Shown here in pieces: positions 11,918 to 11,944 of a DNA stretch of 11,944 nt (its first letter is position 1; each line of letters begins with the position of its first letter). Location: assembly GCA_903862155.1 (NCBI GenBank), contig CAIOXF010000232.1:1-11944 (forward strand), read 5' to 3'. The stretch comes from an uncultured cyanobacterium. GTDB lineage: Bacteria; Cyanobacteriota; Cyanobacteriia; PCC-6307; Cyanobiaceae. Position numbers and translations under genes: made by a program. The notes below the pieces were generated by a model, which worked only from the letters and a program-made list of their open reading frames with translations, made no database searches and had not been told where the DNA came from.

Positions 11918-11944
11918 GGGGTTCCGGAGCTGGCCCTCAGAACG

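Overview
The window reads as an ordinary chromosomal segment of a high-GC unicellular cyanobacterium, most likely a picocyanobacterium of the Cyanobium/Synechococcus group. The lineage call rests on a cyAbrB-type regulator, a cytochrome c6-like heme protein with a thylakoid/periplasmic signal peptide, a DUF2214 membrane protein, a short group-2-type RpoD-like sigma factor, a PsiE-family membrane protein and a Nif11-cupin fusion. No rRNA, tRNA, CRISPR array, insertion sequence or prophage gene was seen. Coding density is very high: most neighbours are separated by 0-50 bp or overlap, and the longest gene-free stretch is 172 bp.

Layout. Positions 1-2278 (+): the 3' part of hisIE (the start lies before the window), then a metal-type ABC transporter ATPase and its permease, tightly packed (9-bp gap, then a 14-bp overlap). 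Positions 2220-3364 (-): a two-gene unit of a DUF2214 membrane protein and a secreted metzincin-like Zn protease (4-bp GTGA overlap), whose tail overlaps the permease by 59 bp. Positions 3365-3536: a fairly AT-rich divergent control region with a 9-bp direct repeat. Positions 3537-6151 (+): sigma factor, YkvA/DUF1232 protein, a coupled 110-aa unknown protein, a small exported protein with two Cys, and a PsiE-family membrane protein. Positions 6087-7104 (-): a GNAT acetyltransferase overlapping a Nif11-cupin fusion, which itself overlaps psiE tail to tail by 65 bp. Positions 7202-7564 (+): cyAbrB. Positions 7574-11531 (-): a nuclease/ATPase pair resembling SbcD/SbcC but closer to the YhaO/YhaN type. 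Positions 11582-11917 (+): a cytochrome c6-like protein, divergent from the nuclease.

How the genes fit together. The ABC pair should import Zn(II) or Mn(II) with a binding protein encoded elsewhere. The metallophosphoesterase and long coiled-coil ATPase are probably one DNA-end-processing complex. The sigma factor and cyAbrB are global regulators and need not act on their neighbours. I see no defence or biosynthetic cluster. The least conventional points are the Nif11-cupin fusion, the hookless coiled-coil ATPase with a small insert at its apex and a partner with altered metal motifs, the one-residue-expanded metzincin motif, and small repeat or palindromic elements beside the sigma factor and cyAbrB genes.
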